A DNA stretch of 64,000 nucleotides from Janthinobacterium psychrotolerans. Lineage in GTDB: Bacteria > Pseudomonadota > Gammaproteobacteria > Burkholderiales > Burkholderiaceae_D. Both the position numbers and the translations under genes were made by a program. The stretch covers positions 186,001-250,000 of the forward strand of contig NZ_LOCQ01000060.1 of the NCBI RefSeq assembly GCF_001677885.1. Direction: 5' to 3'. Each line of letters starts with the position of its first letter. The stretch's first letter is position 1. Positions 18,604 through 26,980 of this stretch are shown piece by piece. The notes below the pieces were generated by a model, which was not told the DNA's origin, searched no databases, and saw nothing but the letters and a program-made list of their open reading frames with translations.

Positions 18604-19561
18604 TCCGCAACTGAATAAACACGGCGAACTGCAGCACCTGTTGACCATCGAAGGCTTGCCGAAGTCTATCGTCAACCATATCCTCGACACCGCTTCCTCG
18701 TTCGTCGGCATCTCCGACCGCGATGTGAAAAAAGTGCCGCTGATGCGTGGCAAAAGCGTCTTCAACCTGTTCTTTGAAAACTCCACGCGCACCCGCACCA
18801 CCTTCGAGATCGCCTCGAAACGCCTGTCGGCCGACGTCATCAACCTCAATATCCAGGCCTCGTCGGCCAGCAAGGGCGAGTCCCTGCTCGACACCATCGA
18901 CAATCTGTCGGCCATGCATGCCGACATGTTCGTCGTGCGCCATGCGCAGTCGGGCGCACCGTACCTGATCGCCAAGCACCTGATCGACACCAAACAGCCG
19001 CATGTCCACGTGGTCAACGCCGGCGACGGCCGCCACGCGCACCCGACCCAGGGCCTGCTCGACATGTACACGATCCGCCACTACAAAAAGGATTTCACCA
19101 ACCTGACGGTGGCCATCGTCGGCGACATCCTGCACAGCCGCGTGGCGCGTTCCGACATCCATGCCCTGACCACGCTGGGCGTGCCGGAAGTGCGCGCCAT
19201 CGGTCCGCACACCCTGCTGCCCGGTGGCCTGGAGCAGATGGGCGTGCGCACCTTCACCAACATGGATGAAGGCCTCAAGGGCGTCGATGTGATCATCATG
19301 CTGCGCCTGCAGAACGAGCGCATGAGCGGCGCGCTGCTGCCGTCGGCGCAGGAATACTTCAAGAGCTACGGCCTGACGCCCGAGCGCCTGGCGCTGGCAA
19401 AACCGGACGCCATCGTGATGCACCCGGGTCCGATGAACCGCGGCGTCGAGATCGACTCGGCCGTGGCCGACGGCCCGCAGGCGGTGATCCTGCCGCAGGT
19501 GACCTTCGGTATCGCCGTGCGCATGGCGGTGATGAGTATTTTGGCTGGTAATCAGGGCTGA
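18596..19561 (+). CDS. pyrB: Aspartate carbamoyltransferase catalytic subunit
   Basis: PyrB condenses carbamoyl phosphate and aspartate in the second step of pyrimidine synthesis. The 321-residue protein has the carbamoyl-phosphate motif [12 protein letters not shown], the 80s loop Lys in [20 protein letters not shown] and the aspartate-binding MLRLQNERM. No pyrI regulatory subunit gene follows. Instead a dihydroorotase-like gene follows immediately, which is the layout of Pseudomonas-type class A ATCase where PyrB assembles with inactive PyrC'. The start overlaps pyrR and the stop TGA shares a base with an upstream ATG of the next gene. Confidence 0.97.
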   Translation: MLNPQLNKHGELQHLLTIEGLPKSIVNHILDTASSFVGISDRDVKKVPLMRGKSVFNLFFENSTRTRTTFEIASKRLSADVINLNIQASSASKGESLLDTIDNLSAMHADMFVVRHAQSGAPYLIAKHLIDTKQPHVHVVNAGDGRHAHPTQGLLDMYTIRHYKKDFTNLTVAIVGDILHSRVARSDIHALTTLGVPEVRAIGPHTLLPGGLEQMGVRTFTNMDEGLKGVDVIIMLRLQNERMSGALLPSAQEYFKSYGLTPERLALAKPDAIVMHPGPMNRGVEIDSAVADGPQAVILPQVTFGIAVRMAVMSILAGNQG

Positions 19562-19584
19562 TGGCCCAAGGACGAGAAGCAAGC

Positions 19585-20886
19585 ATGACGACACTACATA
19601 TCAAGAACGGCCATCTGATCGACCCTGCCAACGGCATCGATGGCGTGCAGGACCTGTTTATCGCCGACGGCAAGGTAGCGGCCGTGGGCAGCGCGCCGGC
19701 CGGTTTTGTGGCCGACACCACCTTTGACGCGGCCGGCCTGGTGGTCGCGCCCGGCCTGGTCGACCTGTCGGCGCGCCTGCGCGAGCCGGGCTACGAATAC
19801 AAGGCCACGCTGGAGTCGGAGTTGCAGGCGGCGCTGCAAGGCGGCGTGACCAGCCTGGTGTGTCCGCCCGACACCGACCCGGTGCTCGACGAGCCGGGCC
19901 TGGTCGAGATGCTGAAATACCGCGCCAAGACGCAGGACAAGGCCCATGTGCATCCGCTGGGCGCGCTGACGGTCGGCCTGAAAGGCCAGTCGCTGACGGA
20001 AATGGCGGAACTGACGGAAGCGGGCTGCATCGGCTTCGCGCAGGCTGAAGAACCGATCGAAGACACCACCGTGCTGCTGCGCGCGATGCAGTATGCGAAC
20101 ACCTTCGGCTATACCGTCTGGCTGCGTCCGCAGGACCCGCATATCGGCCGCGGCGGCATCGCCCACAGCGGCCCGCTGGCCTCGCGCCTGGGGCTGTCGG
20201 GTGTGCCGGTGATGTCCGAAACCATCGCCCTGCACACGATTTTCGAACTGATGCGCGCCAGCCGCGCGCGCGTGCACCTGTGCCGCATTTCGTCGGCGGC
20301 CGGCCTGGAACTGATCCGTGCAGCCAAAGCCGAAGGCCTGCCCGTCACCTGCGACGTCGGCGTGCACCATGTGCACCTGACCGACGCCGACATCGGTTTC
20401 TTTGATCCGAACGCGCGCGTGACGCCACCGTTTCGCAGCCAGCGCGACCGCGACGCGATCCGCGCCGCGCTGTTCGACGGCACGGTCGACGCCATGTGCT
20501 CGGACCATACGCCGGTCGACGACGATGAAAAACTGCTGCCCTTCGGCGAAGCGTCGCCGGGCGCCACCGGCCTGGAACTGCTGCTGTCGCTGGCCCTGAA
20601 ATGGGCCGACGACTATGCGCTGGCGCAGCTGCAAAATGGTGCGCGTCCGCTGGCGCGCGCCGTCGCCAAGGTCACCGCCGACGCCGCCCGCGTGGCCGGC
20701 ATCCCGGCCGGCAGCCTGGCCATCGGCGAAGCGGCCGACATCTGCGTGTTCGACCCGGCCGCGCGCTGGACCGTGTCCTCATCCTCGCTGGCCAGCCAGG
20801 GCAAGCACACGCCTTTCCTCGGCTACGAGCTCAGTGGCGTGGTCAAGGCGACCATTGTGGCGGGTCGCGTCGCATTCCAACGTTAA
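19585..20886 (+). CDS. pyrC': Dihydroorotase-like protein PyrC' lacking metal-ligand histidines
   Basis: This 433-residue amidohydrolase-fold protein of the dihydroorotase family starts MTTLHIKNGHLIDPANG at ATG 19585, with GAGAAG upstream; an ATG at 19561 is less likely. The normal metal-binding DxHxHxR motif reads D60-L-S-A-R-L-R66, so both histidines are replaced (Ser62, Arg64). The usual HCED position reads LRPQDP, and the H-x-S position reads LCRISSAAG, so further ligands are missing. The CSDHTPVD segment is retained. In Pseudomonas such inactive PyrC' subunits are structural partners required for ATCase assembly, and that is the likely role here. A true pyrC should exist elsewhere in the genome. 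Confidence 0.92.
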   Translation: MTTLHIKNGHLIDPANGIDGVQDLFIADGKVAAVGSAPAGFVADTTFDAAGLVVAPGLVDLSARLREPGYEYKATLESELQAALQGGVTSLVCPPDTDPVLDEPGLVEMLKYRAKTQDKAHVHPLGALTVGLKGQSLTEMAELTEAGCIGFAQAEEPIEDTTVLLRAMQYANTFGYTVWLRPQDPHIGRGGIAHSGPLASRLGLSGVPVMSETIALHTIFELMRASRARVHLCRISSAAGLELIRAAKAEGLPVTCDVGVHHVHLTDADIGFFDPNARVTPPFRSQRDRDAIRAALFDGTVDAMCSDHTPVDDDEKLLPFGEASPGATGLELLLSLALKWADDYALAQLQNGARPLARAVAKVTADAARVAGIPAGSLAIGEAADICVFDPAARWTVSSSSLASQGKHTPFLGYELSGVVKATIVAGRVAFQR

Positions 20887-20898
20887 CGCAGCACACTG

Positions 20899-20943
20899 CC
20901 GGGGTCAGACGGGGACGCGGAGTCCCGCCGGGTCTGACCCCGG
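20899..20943. repeat. Nested palindromic hairpin between pyrC' and the acyltransferase gene
   Basis: CCGGGGTCAGAC (20899-20910) pairs perfectly over 12 bp with GTCTGACCCCGG (20932-20943). The loop contains a second pair, GGGAC (20912-20916) with GTCCC (20922-20926). A short T-run (ACTTTT) follows, so it could terminate or attenuate transcription. The core GTCTGACCCC recurs at 52857-52866 in another intergenic region, suggesting a dispersed repeat rather than a unique terminator. Confidence 0.75.
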
Positions 20944-20988
20944 ACTTTTGCCTGGGGCCTGGCGCCTTATTTAATTTGTTGGTCTAAT

Positions 20989-21756
20989 TTGAAACTTCTG
21001 CTTACCTACCGCCTCGCCCGCGTCGCCATCCACCTGGCCATCGGCATGACCAAAAGCCTGTTGCTGTTTCCATGGCTGGACGTGGAGGGCCGCAACCGGC
21101 GCATCCGCGCCTGGTCGCGCCAGCTGCTGGCCATCTGCAATGTCACCGTGGAAGCGTCGCCCAGCCATGCGCTGGCGCTCGATCATTGCCTGGTGGTGGC
21201 AAATCACGTGTCCTGGCTCGATATCTTTGTGATCGACGCGGTCCATCCTTGCCGCTTTGTCGCCAAGGCCGAGATCCGCACGTGGCCGATTCTGGGCTGG
21301 CTGGCGGCGCGCGCCGGCACGATCTTTATTTCACGCGGCAACAAGCGCGACCTGCGCAAGATTTTCCAGGGCCTGGTCGACAAGCTGCAAGAGGGCGAGC
21401 GGATCGGCGTGTTCCCCGAAGGGACCACGGCCGCGCAGGGAAATTTGCTGCCGTTTCACGCCAATCTGTTCGAGGCGGCGATCGACGCGCAGGCGCCGGT
21501 GCAGCCATTTGCCGTGTCGTATGTCGATGCGGCCGGCGTGCCGCACGACTCGATCGACTTTATCGGCGAGATGACGTTCGCGCAGAGCATGGTGCGCATC
21601 CTCGGCGGCAAGCCAGTCATCGCGCGCCTGGAATGCCTGGCGCCGCTCGCCACGGTCGGCGCGCACCGGCGCGAACTGGCGCTGGCGGCGCATGGGGCCG
21701 TCGCCACCTCCCTGGGCGTGGTGGTCAAGCCGGACGCTGTCAGCGCGACAGCCTAG
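20989..21756 (+). CDS. plsC: 1-acyl-sn-glycerol-3-phosphate acyltransferase (PlsC-like)
   Basis: This membrane-associated acyltransferase of the LPLAT family makes phosphatidic acid from lysophosphatidate, or acts on a related lysolipid. The 255-residue protein has a hydrophobic N-terminus, the catalytic HX4D motif in NHVSWLD, the substrate-binding [12 protein letters not shown] and the PEGT motif ([11 protein letters not shown]). The likely start is TTG 20989, giving [12 protein letters not shown]; the first in-frame ATG (21046) would remove the first hydrophobic segment. It overlaps the convergent apaH stop by four bases. A second plsC-like gene is at 29.3-30.1 kb. Confidence 0.88.
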   Translation: MKLLLTYRLARVAIHLAIGMTKSLLLFPWLDVEGRNRRIRAWSRQLLAICNVTVEASPSHALALDHCLVVANHVSWLDIFVIDAVHPCRFVAKAEIRTWPILGWLAARAGTIFISRGNKRDLRKIFQGLVDKLQEGERIGVFPEGTTAAQGNLLPFHANLFEAAIDAQAPVQPFAVSYVDAAGVPHDSIDFIGEMTFAQSMVRILGGKPVIARLECLAPLATVGAHRRELALAAHGAVATSLGVVVKPDAVSATA

Positions 21757-22601
21757 GTGTTGCCTGACTTGCCGGCGGGCTGCCGGAAGGCCGGGCAATC
21801 GACCTGGATCAGGCTGCGGTCCTCGAGGCAGACGGCGGACAGCTTGCCGCCCCAGACGCAGCCGCTGTCGAGCGCAATCAGATGTGGCCGCAGCATCAGG
21901 CCCAGCGCCGACCAGTGGCCGAACACCACCGTGTCGCCGGCGCTTTGCCGGCCTGGCACCTCGAACCACGGCACCAGGCCGGAACCGGCCGGTGCACTGC
22001 CGCTTTCCTTCATCTTGAAGTCCATGCGGCCTTCAGCCGTGCAAAAACGCAGCCGCGTCATGGCGTTGATGATGCAGCGCAGGCGGTCGGCGCCGCGCAG
22101 CGCATCATCCCAGATGGCCGGTTCGTTGCCGTACATGCTGCGCAAAAAATCCACCCAGCCATCGCTGGCCAGCATGCTGGACACTTCACCGGCCAGCAGC
22201 AAGGCCTGTTCCACGCTCCACTGCGGCAGCAGGCCCGCGTGCACCAGCAGATGGCCGTCGTGGCGCAGCGCCAGCGGGCGGCGGCGCAGCCAGTCTATCA
22301 GTTCGCCGCGATCGGGCGCGGCGAGGATATCGCCCAGCGTGTCGGCGGCGTGTTCGGGCCGGATGCCGTTGACGACGGCCAGCAGGTGCAGGTCGTGATT
22401 GCCGAGCACGCTGTCGGCCAGGCCCTGCTGCGCCAGCTTGTACACCAGCCGCAAGGTCGCCAGCGAATCGGGGCCGCGATTGATCAGGTCGCCGGCAAAC
22501 AGCAGGCGATACGGTTCTTGCGCCGTGTCGGCGATACGCGCAAGCAGTTCCAGCGCCTGCTCATGGCAGCCTTGCAGGTCGCCGATAAAGTAAGTTTTCA
22601 T
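21753..22601 (-). CDS. apaH: Symmetrical bis(5'-nucleosyl)-tetraphosphatase
   Basis: ApaH hydrolyses Ap4A to two ADP, lowering alarmone levels and removing Np4 RNA caps. The 282-residue protein has the metallophosphatase motifs [24 protein letters not shown] and a late [16 protein letters not shown] supplies another metal ligand. Start ATG 22601 ([11 protein letters not shown]) is the standard family N-terminus. The gene stands alone, convergent with plsC, and is followed upstream by an AT-rich gap. Confidence 0.96.
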   Translation of the reverse strand: MKTYFIGDLQGCHEQALELLARIADTAQEPYRLLFAGDLINRGPDSLATLRLVYKLAQQGLADSVLGNHDLHLLAVVNGIRPEHAADTLGDILAAPDRGELIDWLRRRPLALRHDGHLLVHAGLLPQWSVEQALLLAGEVSSMLASDGWVDFLRSMYGNEPAIWDDALRGADRLRCIINAMTRLRFCTAEGRMDFKMKESGSAPAGSGLVPWFEVPGRQSAGDTVVFGHWSALGLMLRPHLIALDSGCVWGGKLSAVCLEDRSLIQVDCPAFRQPAGKSGNT

Positions 22602-23019
22602 GGGAGTCGTGAGGGATGGCGGCGGTCAGTGCCTGATGATGGCAGCGGATGGTTTACTGTATGCCATCATGCCTGAAAGCGAACCTGACAGTCCGCAAAC
22701 TTGATAAATCGCATACATTGGGAAGATATTCCTCTTTTTTCTTGCTAAAAAAACTAGCGTTGGTGTATCAAATGGTAAATAGTGTTAGCAATCACCGGAT
22801 TGCATTGTTATTATCCTCGCGCCATGCTCATGATTCGGAATTTTTGCGCAAAATTGGCAATTGTATAATATTTTTCTGACTTGATTTTCAGGCAATAAAA
22901 AGAAGTTTGTACCGTTGATACCTGTCTGTCTGATGCCGGATAAATACTGCACGTCGATAATCCTGCCGGATTTTCGAACCTTGCGATAGCTGGCAAACCC
23001 GATCTTTTATTGATAAAAA
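22602..23019. other. AT-rich intergenic region upstream of the wecA-like gene
   Basis: This 418-base gap separates the divergent apaH and wecA-like genes. From about 22680 it is much richer in A/T than the rest of the window, with runs such as TTTTTTC and AAAAAAAC. Short possible coding frames occur but none has a convincing ribosome site. A candidate promoter lies at 22841-22869. The composition change continues in part into the wecA-like gene and fits the common pattern of H-NS-bound DNA near surface polysaccharide genes. Confidence 0.5.
22841..22869 (+). promoter_or_regulatory. Candidate sigma-70-type promoter upstream of the wecA-like gene
   Basis: A perfect TATAAT lies at 22864-22869. 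Seventeen bases upstream is TTTTTG (22841-22846), a poor match to TTGACA. The distance to the ATG at 23020 leaves a leader of about 145 bases. It is in an AT-rich background where chance TATAAT matches are common. Confidence 0.3.
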
Positions 23020-24114
23020 ATGTTTTCTTTCATCGTGAGTTTTGTTGTATCCGCCTTGTTGACACTGTTGATTATCAAGCAGGTGCATTTGCATCAATCG
23101 GCGCTCGATTCGGATTTTCACGGCGTGCAAAAAGTGCATTCACATTTGGTGGCGCGTATCGGCGGCTTGTCGATTTTTCTGGCGGTCGTGCTCGGTGCCG
23201 TGGTGTCCATCTGGCGTCTGCCGGCAATGGCTTACTGGATGATTTCATTGCTGCTGTGCTCGGCTATTGCATTTGCCGGGGGCATTATCGAGGATTTTAC
23301 GGGCAAGGTCAGTCCGATCGGGCGCTTGCTGCTGACGATGGCGGGCGCCTTGCTGGCGTATTTCCTGATCGATGCGCGTATTGGCCGCATCGACTGGCTG
23401 TTCTCCAGCTGGGCGATTCCCTTTATCTGGATCAGTTTGCCGCTCACGGTGCTGGCCGTGGCCGGTATCGCCAATGCCATCAATATCATCGATGGCTTCA
23501 ATGGCCTGGCCAGCGTGGTGTCGATCTGCATGCTGTTGTCGCTGGCCTATGTGGCCTTGCAGGTCAATGATTCGTTCATCCTGGTCGCCGCGCTGCTGGT
23601 GGCGGGCGCCATCACCGGTTTCCTGATCTGGAATTATCCGGTCGGCCTGATTTTTCTCGGTGATGGCGGCGCCTATTTCATCGGCTTCATGCTGGGCGAG
23701 CTGACCTTGCTGCTGGTGATGCGCAATCCGGAAGTCTCTACCTGGTATGCCGTCCTGTTGCTGATTTATCCGGCGTTTGAAACCCTGTTTTCGGCCTACC
23801 GGCGCGCCTTTATTCAAGGAAAATCACCAGTCATGCCCGATGGCATACATTTGCATAGCCTGATTTTTCGCCGCATCGTGCAATGGACGGTGGGCCGCAA
23901 GGAAGCGCGCGCGCTGATGCGCCGCAATTCCCTGACTTCGCCTTATCTCTGGCTATTTTCTCTGATGGCAGTAATTCCGGCCTCGCTGTTCTGGCGCCAG
24001 ACCTGGCTGCTGATTTGCTGTTCCCTGATATTTATTGCCGCTTATATCTGGTTATATTTGCGCATTATTCGCTTCAAATCACCGCGCTGGATGATTGTAC
24101 ACAAGAAGAAATAA
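23020..24114 (+). CDS. wecA: WecA/MraY-family undecaprenyl-phosphate sugar-1-phosphate transferase
   Basis: This 364-residue polytopic inner-membrane protein transfers a sugar-1-phosphate (typically GlcNAc-1-P) from a UDP-sugar to undecaprenyl phosphate, the first step of O-antigen or capsule repeat synthesis. Family motifs are visible: a cytoplasmic VHSHLVARIGG loop, GGIIEDFTGKV, the catalytic NAINIIDGFNGLA (about 157-169), FLGDGGAYFIGF (about 213-224) and the HLHSLIFRR loop. At least ten hydrophobic segments are present. No other O-antigen genes adjoin it. Codon use is less GC-biased than in neighbours. Sugar specificity cannot be decided from sequence alone. Confidence 0.88.
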   Translation: MFSFIVSFVVSALLTLLIIKQVHLHQSALDSDFHGVQKVHSHLVARIGGLSIFLAVVLGAVVSIWRLPAMAYWMISLLLCSAIAFAGGIIEDFTGKVSPIGRLLLTMAGALLAYFLIDARIGRIDWLFSSWAIPFIWISLPLTVLAVAGIANAINIIDGFNGLASVVSICMLLSLAYVALQVNDSFILVAALLVAGAITGFLIWNYPVGLIFLGDGGAYFIGFMLGELTLLLVMRNPEVSTWYAVLLLIYPAFETLFSAYRRAFIQGKSPVMPDGIHLHSLIFRRIVQWTVGRKEARALMRRNSLTSPYLWLFSLMAVIPASLFWRQTWLLICCSLIFIAAYIWLYLRIIRFKSPRWMIVHKKK

Positions 24115-24183
24115 TATACTCCGGGGAATCGGTGTATATTCCATGGGTTTTGTTGTAAATATTAATTTTCCAGAAAGTGAAAC

Positions 24184-24492
24184 ATGAATTTATCGACATT
24201 GACCACGGCCGAATTGTGCAATCTGGCGGACAAGGTTCAGCAGGAAGTGAGCCATCGTGAACATGATGATTTGAACAAGGCGCGTGAACAGATCATGGCG
24301 ATCGCCCAGCAGGCCGGCATTCCCCTGAAACAGCTGATCCTCGACGGCCTGCAGCCGCGCGCGGGCAAGGTGGCGGTCCAATTCCGCAATCCCGATAACG
24401 CCAGCGAACAATGGACCGGCCGCGGCCGCCAGCCGCTGTGGGTCAGGCACTGGGTCGAGTCGGGCAAGTCCATCGATCTGCTGCGCGTATAA
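24184..24492 (+). CDS. hns: H-NS family nucleoid-associated protein
   Basis: This 102-residue protein has an N-terminal helical oligomerisation region and a C-terminal H-NS DNA-binding domain. The domain is seen as VQFRNPDNASEQWTGRGRQP followed by LWVRHW; the TGRGRQP loop inserts into the AT-rich minor groove. Betaproteobacteria usually carry several such genes. It is adjacent to an AT-rich segment and a surface polysaccharide gene, which are typical H-NS targets, though this is only context. The start ATG 24184 has AAAGTGAA upstream. Confidence 0.9.
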   Translation: MNLSTLTTAELCNLADKVQQEVSHREHDDLNKAREQIMAIAQQAGIPLKQLILDGLQPRAGKVAVQFRNPDNASEQWTGRGRQPLWVRHWVESGKSIDLLRV

Positions 24493-24569
24493 TTGGGTAT
24501 ACTTCGGCGCACTCGCAGGATCGATGCGCCGATTTCCCGCCCTCTTCATTTTTACGCCCAGACCAGACC

Positions 24570-25952
24570 ATGCTCCCACTGTCAAAAACGATTTTCAAGG
24601 CTTATGATATCCGCGGCATCATCGACAAAACCCTCGATGCCAGCATAGCGCGAAAAATCGGACAGGCATTTGGCCAGGCCGCCCTGGCCAGGGGTGAAAA
24701 AAGCGTGGTGATCGGCCGCGATGGCCGCCTGTCCGGTCCCGTGCTGGCAGCAGCGCTGGCGCAGGGCCTGCAAGCGGCCGGCGTCGACGTGATCGACCTG
24801 GGCGTGGTGGCCACGCCGATGGTCTATTTCGGCACCAATGTGCTCGACACGAAGTCGGGCATCATGGTTACCGGCAGCCACAATCCCCCCGACTACAACG
24901 GTTTCAAGATGGTGCTGGCCGGCGAAGCGATCCACGGCGAGGCGATCCTGTCGCTGTACCAGCGCATCGTCGAGCATGACGGCAGCGACCATCCCGCCGC
25001 TGGCGGCTATGCCACGCATGACATCGGCGCGGCCTATATCGAGCGCATCCTGGGGGACGTGAAACTGGCGCGCCCGATCAGGGTCGCCGTCGACTGCGGC
25101 AATGGCGTCGCTGGCGCATTCGCCGGTGACCTGTTCCGCGGCATGGGCTGCGAAGTGATCGAGCTGTTCTGCGAAGTCGATGGCAATTTCCCGAACCACC
25201 ACCCGGACCCGGCCCACCCTGAAAACCTGCAGGACCTGATCCGCTGCCTGGCCGGGACCGACGCCGAAATCGGCATCGCCTTCGACGGCGACGGCGACCG
25301 CCTGGGCGTGGTCACCAAGGACGGCCAGATCATCTACCCGGACCGCCAGATGATGCTGTTTGCCGCCGACGTGCTGGCGCGCCATCCGGGCGAGCAGATC
25401 CTGTACGACGTGAAATGCACGCGCCACCTGGCGCCGTATATCACCATGCACGGCGGCGTGCCGCTGATGTGCAAGACCGGCCACTCGCTGGTCAAGGCCA
25501 AGCTGCGTGAAACGGGCGCCCCGCTGGGTGGCGAAATGAGCGGCCATATCTTCTTCAAGGACCGCTGGTACGGTTTCGACGACGGCCTGTATGCGGGCGC
25601 GCGCCTGCTGGAAATCCTCACGCGCGCAAGCGATCCGTCAAGCTTGCTGAACGCCCTGCCGCAATCGGACAGCACGCCCGAGCTGCACCTGGAACTGAAG
25701 GAGGGCGAGAACGTCGCGCTGATGGACATGCTGCGCCGCGACGCCGTTTTCCCTGGCCATGAACAGATCATCACCATCGACGGCCTGCGCGTCGAATATG
25801 CGGATGGCTTCGGCCTGGCGCGTTCGTCGAACACCACGCCGGTGATCGTGATGCGCTTCGAGGCCGAAACGCCGGCGGCGCTGGCGCGCATTCAGGGCCA
25901 GTTCCGGCGCGTGATCCTGGCTGCCAAGCCTGACGCCGTCCTGCCGTTCTGA
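24570..25952 (+). CDS. algC: Phosphomannomutase/phosphoglucomutase
   Basis: This 460-residue alpha-D-phosphohexomutase interconverts mannose or glucose 6- and 1-phosphates for nucleotide-sugar supply to LPS and exopolysaccharide. The catalytic phosphoserine lies in VTGSHNPPDYNG, the Mg-binding loop is FDGDGDRLG, the sugar-binding loop is GGEMSGHIFF and the phosphate site is RSSNTTPV. It is close to AlgC of Pseudomonas in length and motif spacing. It sits just upstream of waaC and waaA, so the three probably form an LPS-core operon. ATG 24570 gives the family start MLPLSKTIFKAYDIRGI. Confidence 0.95.
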   Translation: MLPLSKTIFKAYDIRGIIDKTLDASIARKIGQAFGQAALARGEKSVVIGRDGRLSGPVLAAALAQGLQAAGVDVIDLGVVATPMVYFGTNVLDTKSGIMVTGSHNPPDYNGFKMVLAGEAIHGEAILSLYQRIVEHDGSDHPAAGGYATHDIGAAYIERILGDVKLARPIRVAVDCGNGVAGAFAGDLFRGMGCEVIELFCEVDGNFPNHHPDPAHPENLQDLIRCLAGTDAEIGIAFDGDGDRLGVVTKDGQIIYPDRQMMLFAADVLARHPGEQILYDVKCTRHLAPYITMHGGVPLMCKTGHSLVKAKLRETGAPLGGEMSGHIFFKDRWYGFDDGLYAGARLLEILTRASDPSSLLNALPQSDSTPELHLELKEGENVALMDMLRRDAVFPGHEQIITIDGLRVEYADGFGLARSSNTTPVIVMRFEAETPAALARIQGQFRRVILAAKPDAVLPF

Positions 25953-25955
25953 CGC

Positions 25956-26972
25956 GTGGCCGGCCATGCTGGCGCGCGGGCGCCGTTGAAAATCCTGCTG
26001 GTGCGCGTCTCCTCGCTGGGCGACGTGCTGCATAATCTGCCGATGGTGGCGGACATCGCCCGCCATTATCCCGACGCCACCATCGACTGGGTGGTGGAAG
26101 AGGGCTATACCAGCCTGGTGCGCCTGAACCGGCGCGTCGGCACCATCTTTCCGTTCGCGCTGCGGCGCTGGCGCAAGAGCCTGGGCAAGCAGGAGACGCG
26201 CGCCGAAATCGCCGCCTTCTTGCGCACTCTGCGCCAGACCCGCTACGATTATGTGTTCGACACCCAGGGACTGCTGAAGACCGGCATTATCATGGGCGCG
26301 GCGCGCCTGGCGCCTGGCGGCCAGAAGGTGGGTCTTGCCAATGGCAGCGAAGGCTCCGGCTACGAAGGCATTTCGCGCCTGTTCCATACCAAAAGCATTC
26401 CCCTCGATCCGCGCACCCACGCGGTGGCGCGCGGGCGCCTGGTCGCGGCCGCGGCGCTCGGCTATGCGGTCGACACGCCGGCCGATTTCGGCCTGCCCGC
26501 ATTGTCCGCCGCTGACGCACGTCCCGAGTGGATGGGCGAGGCGCCATACACCGTGTATTTCCACGGCACCGCGCGCGACGCCAAGAAATGGGCGCCGGCA
26601 AACTGGATCGCCCTGGGCCAGGCGCTGGCGCCGATGGCCATCCTGCTGCCGTGGGGCTCGCCCAAGGAAAAACTGGAAGCCGAAGCGCTGGCCGCCGGCC
26701 TGCCGAACGCGCGCGTATTGCCGAAACTGTCGATGGCGGATGCCACCTTGCTGGCGCGCCATGCGGCGCTGGTGGTTGGCGTCGACACCGGCCTGACCCA
26801 TATCGCCGCCGCCTTCGTGCGTCCGACGGTGGAAATCTACGCCGATTCTCCGCTGTGGAAAACCGAAGGCAACTGGTCGAACAACATCATCAACCTGGGC
26901 GACCAGGGACAGCCGCCTGGCGTGCCGGAAGTGCTGGCGGCGGCCAGGCTGCTGCTGGCCGGCGTACCGTAA
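25956..26972 (+). CDS. waaC: Lipopolysaccharide heptosyltransferase I
   Basis: WaaC is a GT9-family glycosyltransferase that adds the first heptose to Kdo2-lipid A at the inner-membrane cytoplasmic face. The protein shows the family opening KILLVRVSSLGDVLHNLP, the acceptor region DTQGLLKTG, YFHGTARDAKKW and the nucleotide-sugar site GVDTGLTHIAAAF. The longest form uses GTG 25956, only three bases after the mutase stop. A TTG at 25986 would give a start exactly at the conserved N-terminus and may be the true one. It is followed eight bases later by waaA. Confidence 0.92.
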   Translation: MAGHAGARAPLKILLVRVSSLGDVLHNLPMVADIARHYPDATIDWVVEEGYTSLVRLNRRVGTIFPFALRRWRKSLGKQETRAEIAAFLRTLRQTRYDYVFDTQGLLKTGIIMGAARLAPGGQKVGLANGSEGSGYEGISRLFHTKSIPLDPRTHAVARGRLVAAAALGYAVDTPADFGLPALSAADARPEWMGEAPYTVYFHGTARDAKKWAPANWIALGQALAPMAILLPWGSPKEKLEAEALAAGLPNARVLPKLSMADATLLARHAALVVGVDTGLTHIAAAFVRPTVEIYADSPLWKTEGNWSNNIINLGDQGQPPGVPEVLAAARLLLAGVP

Positions 26973-26980
26973 AGGCCACC

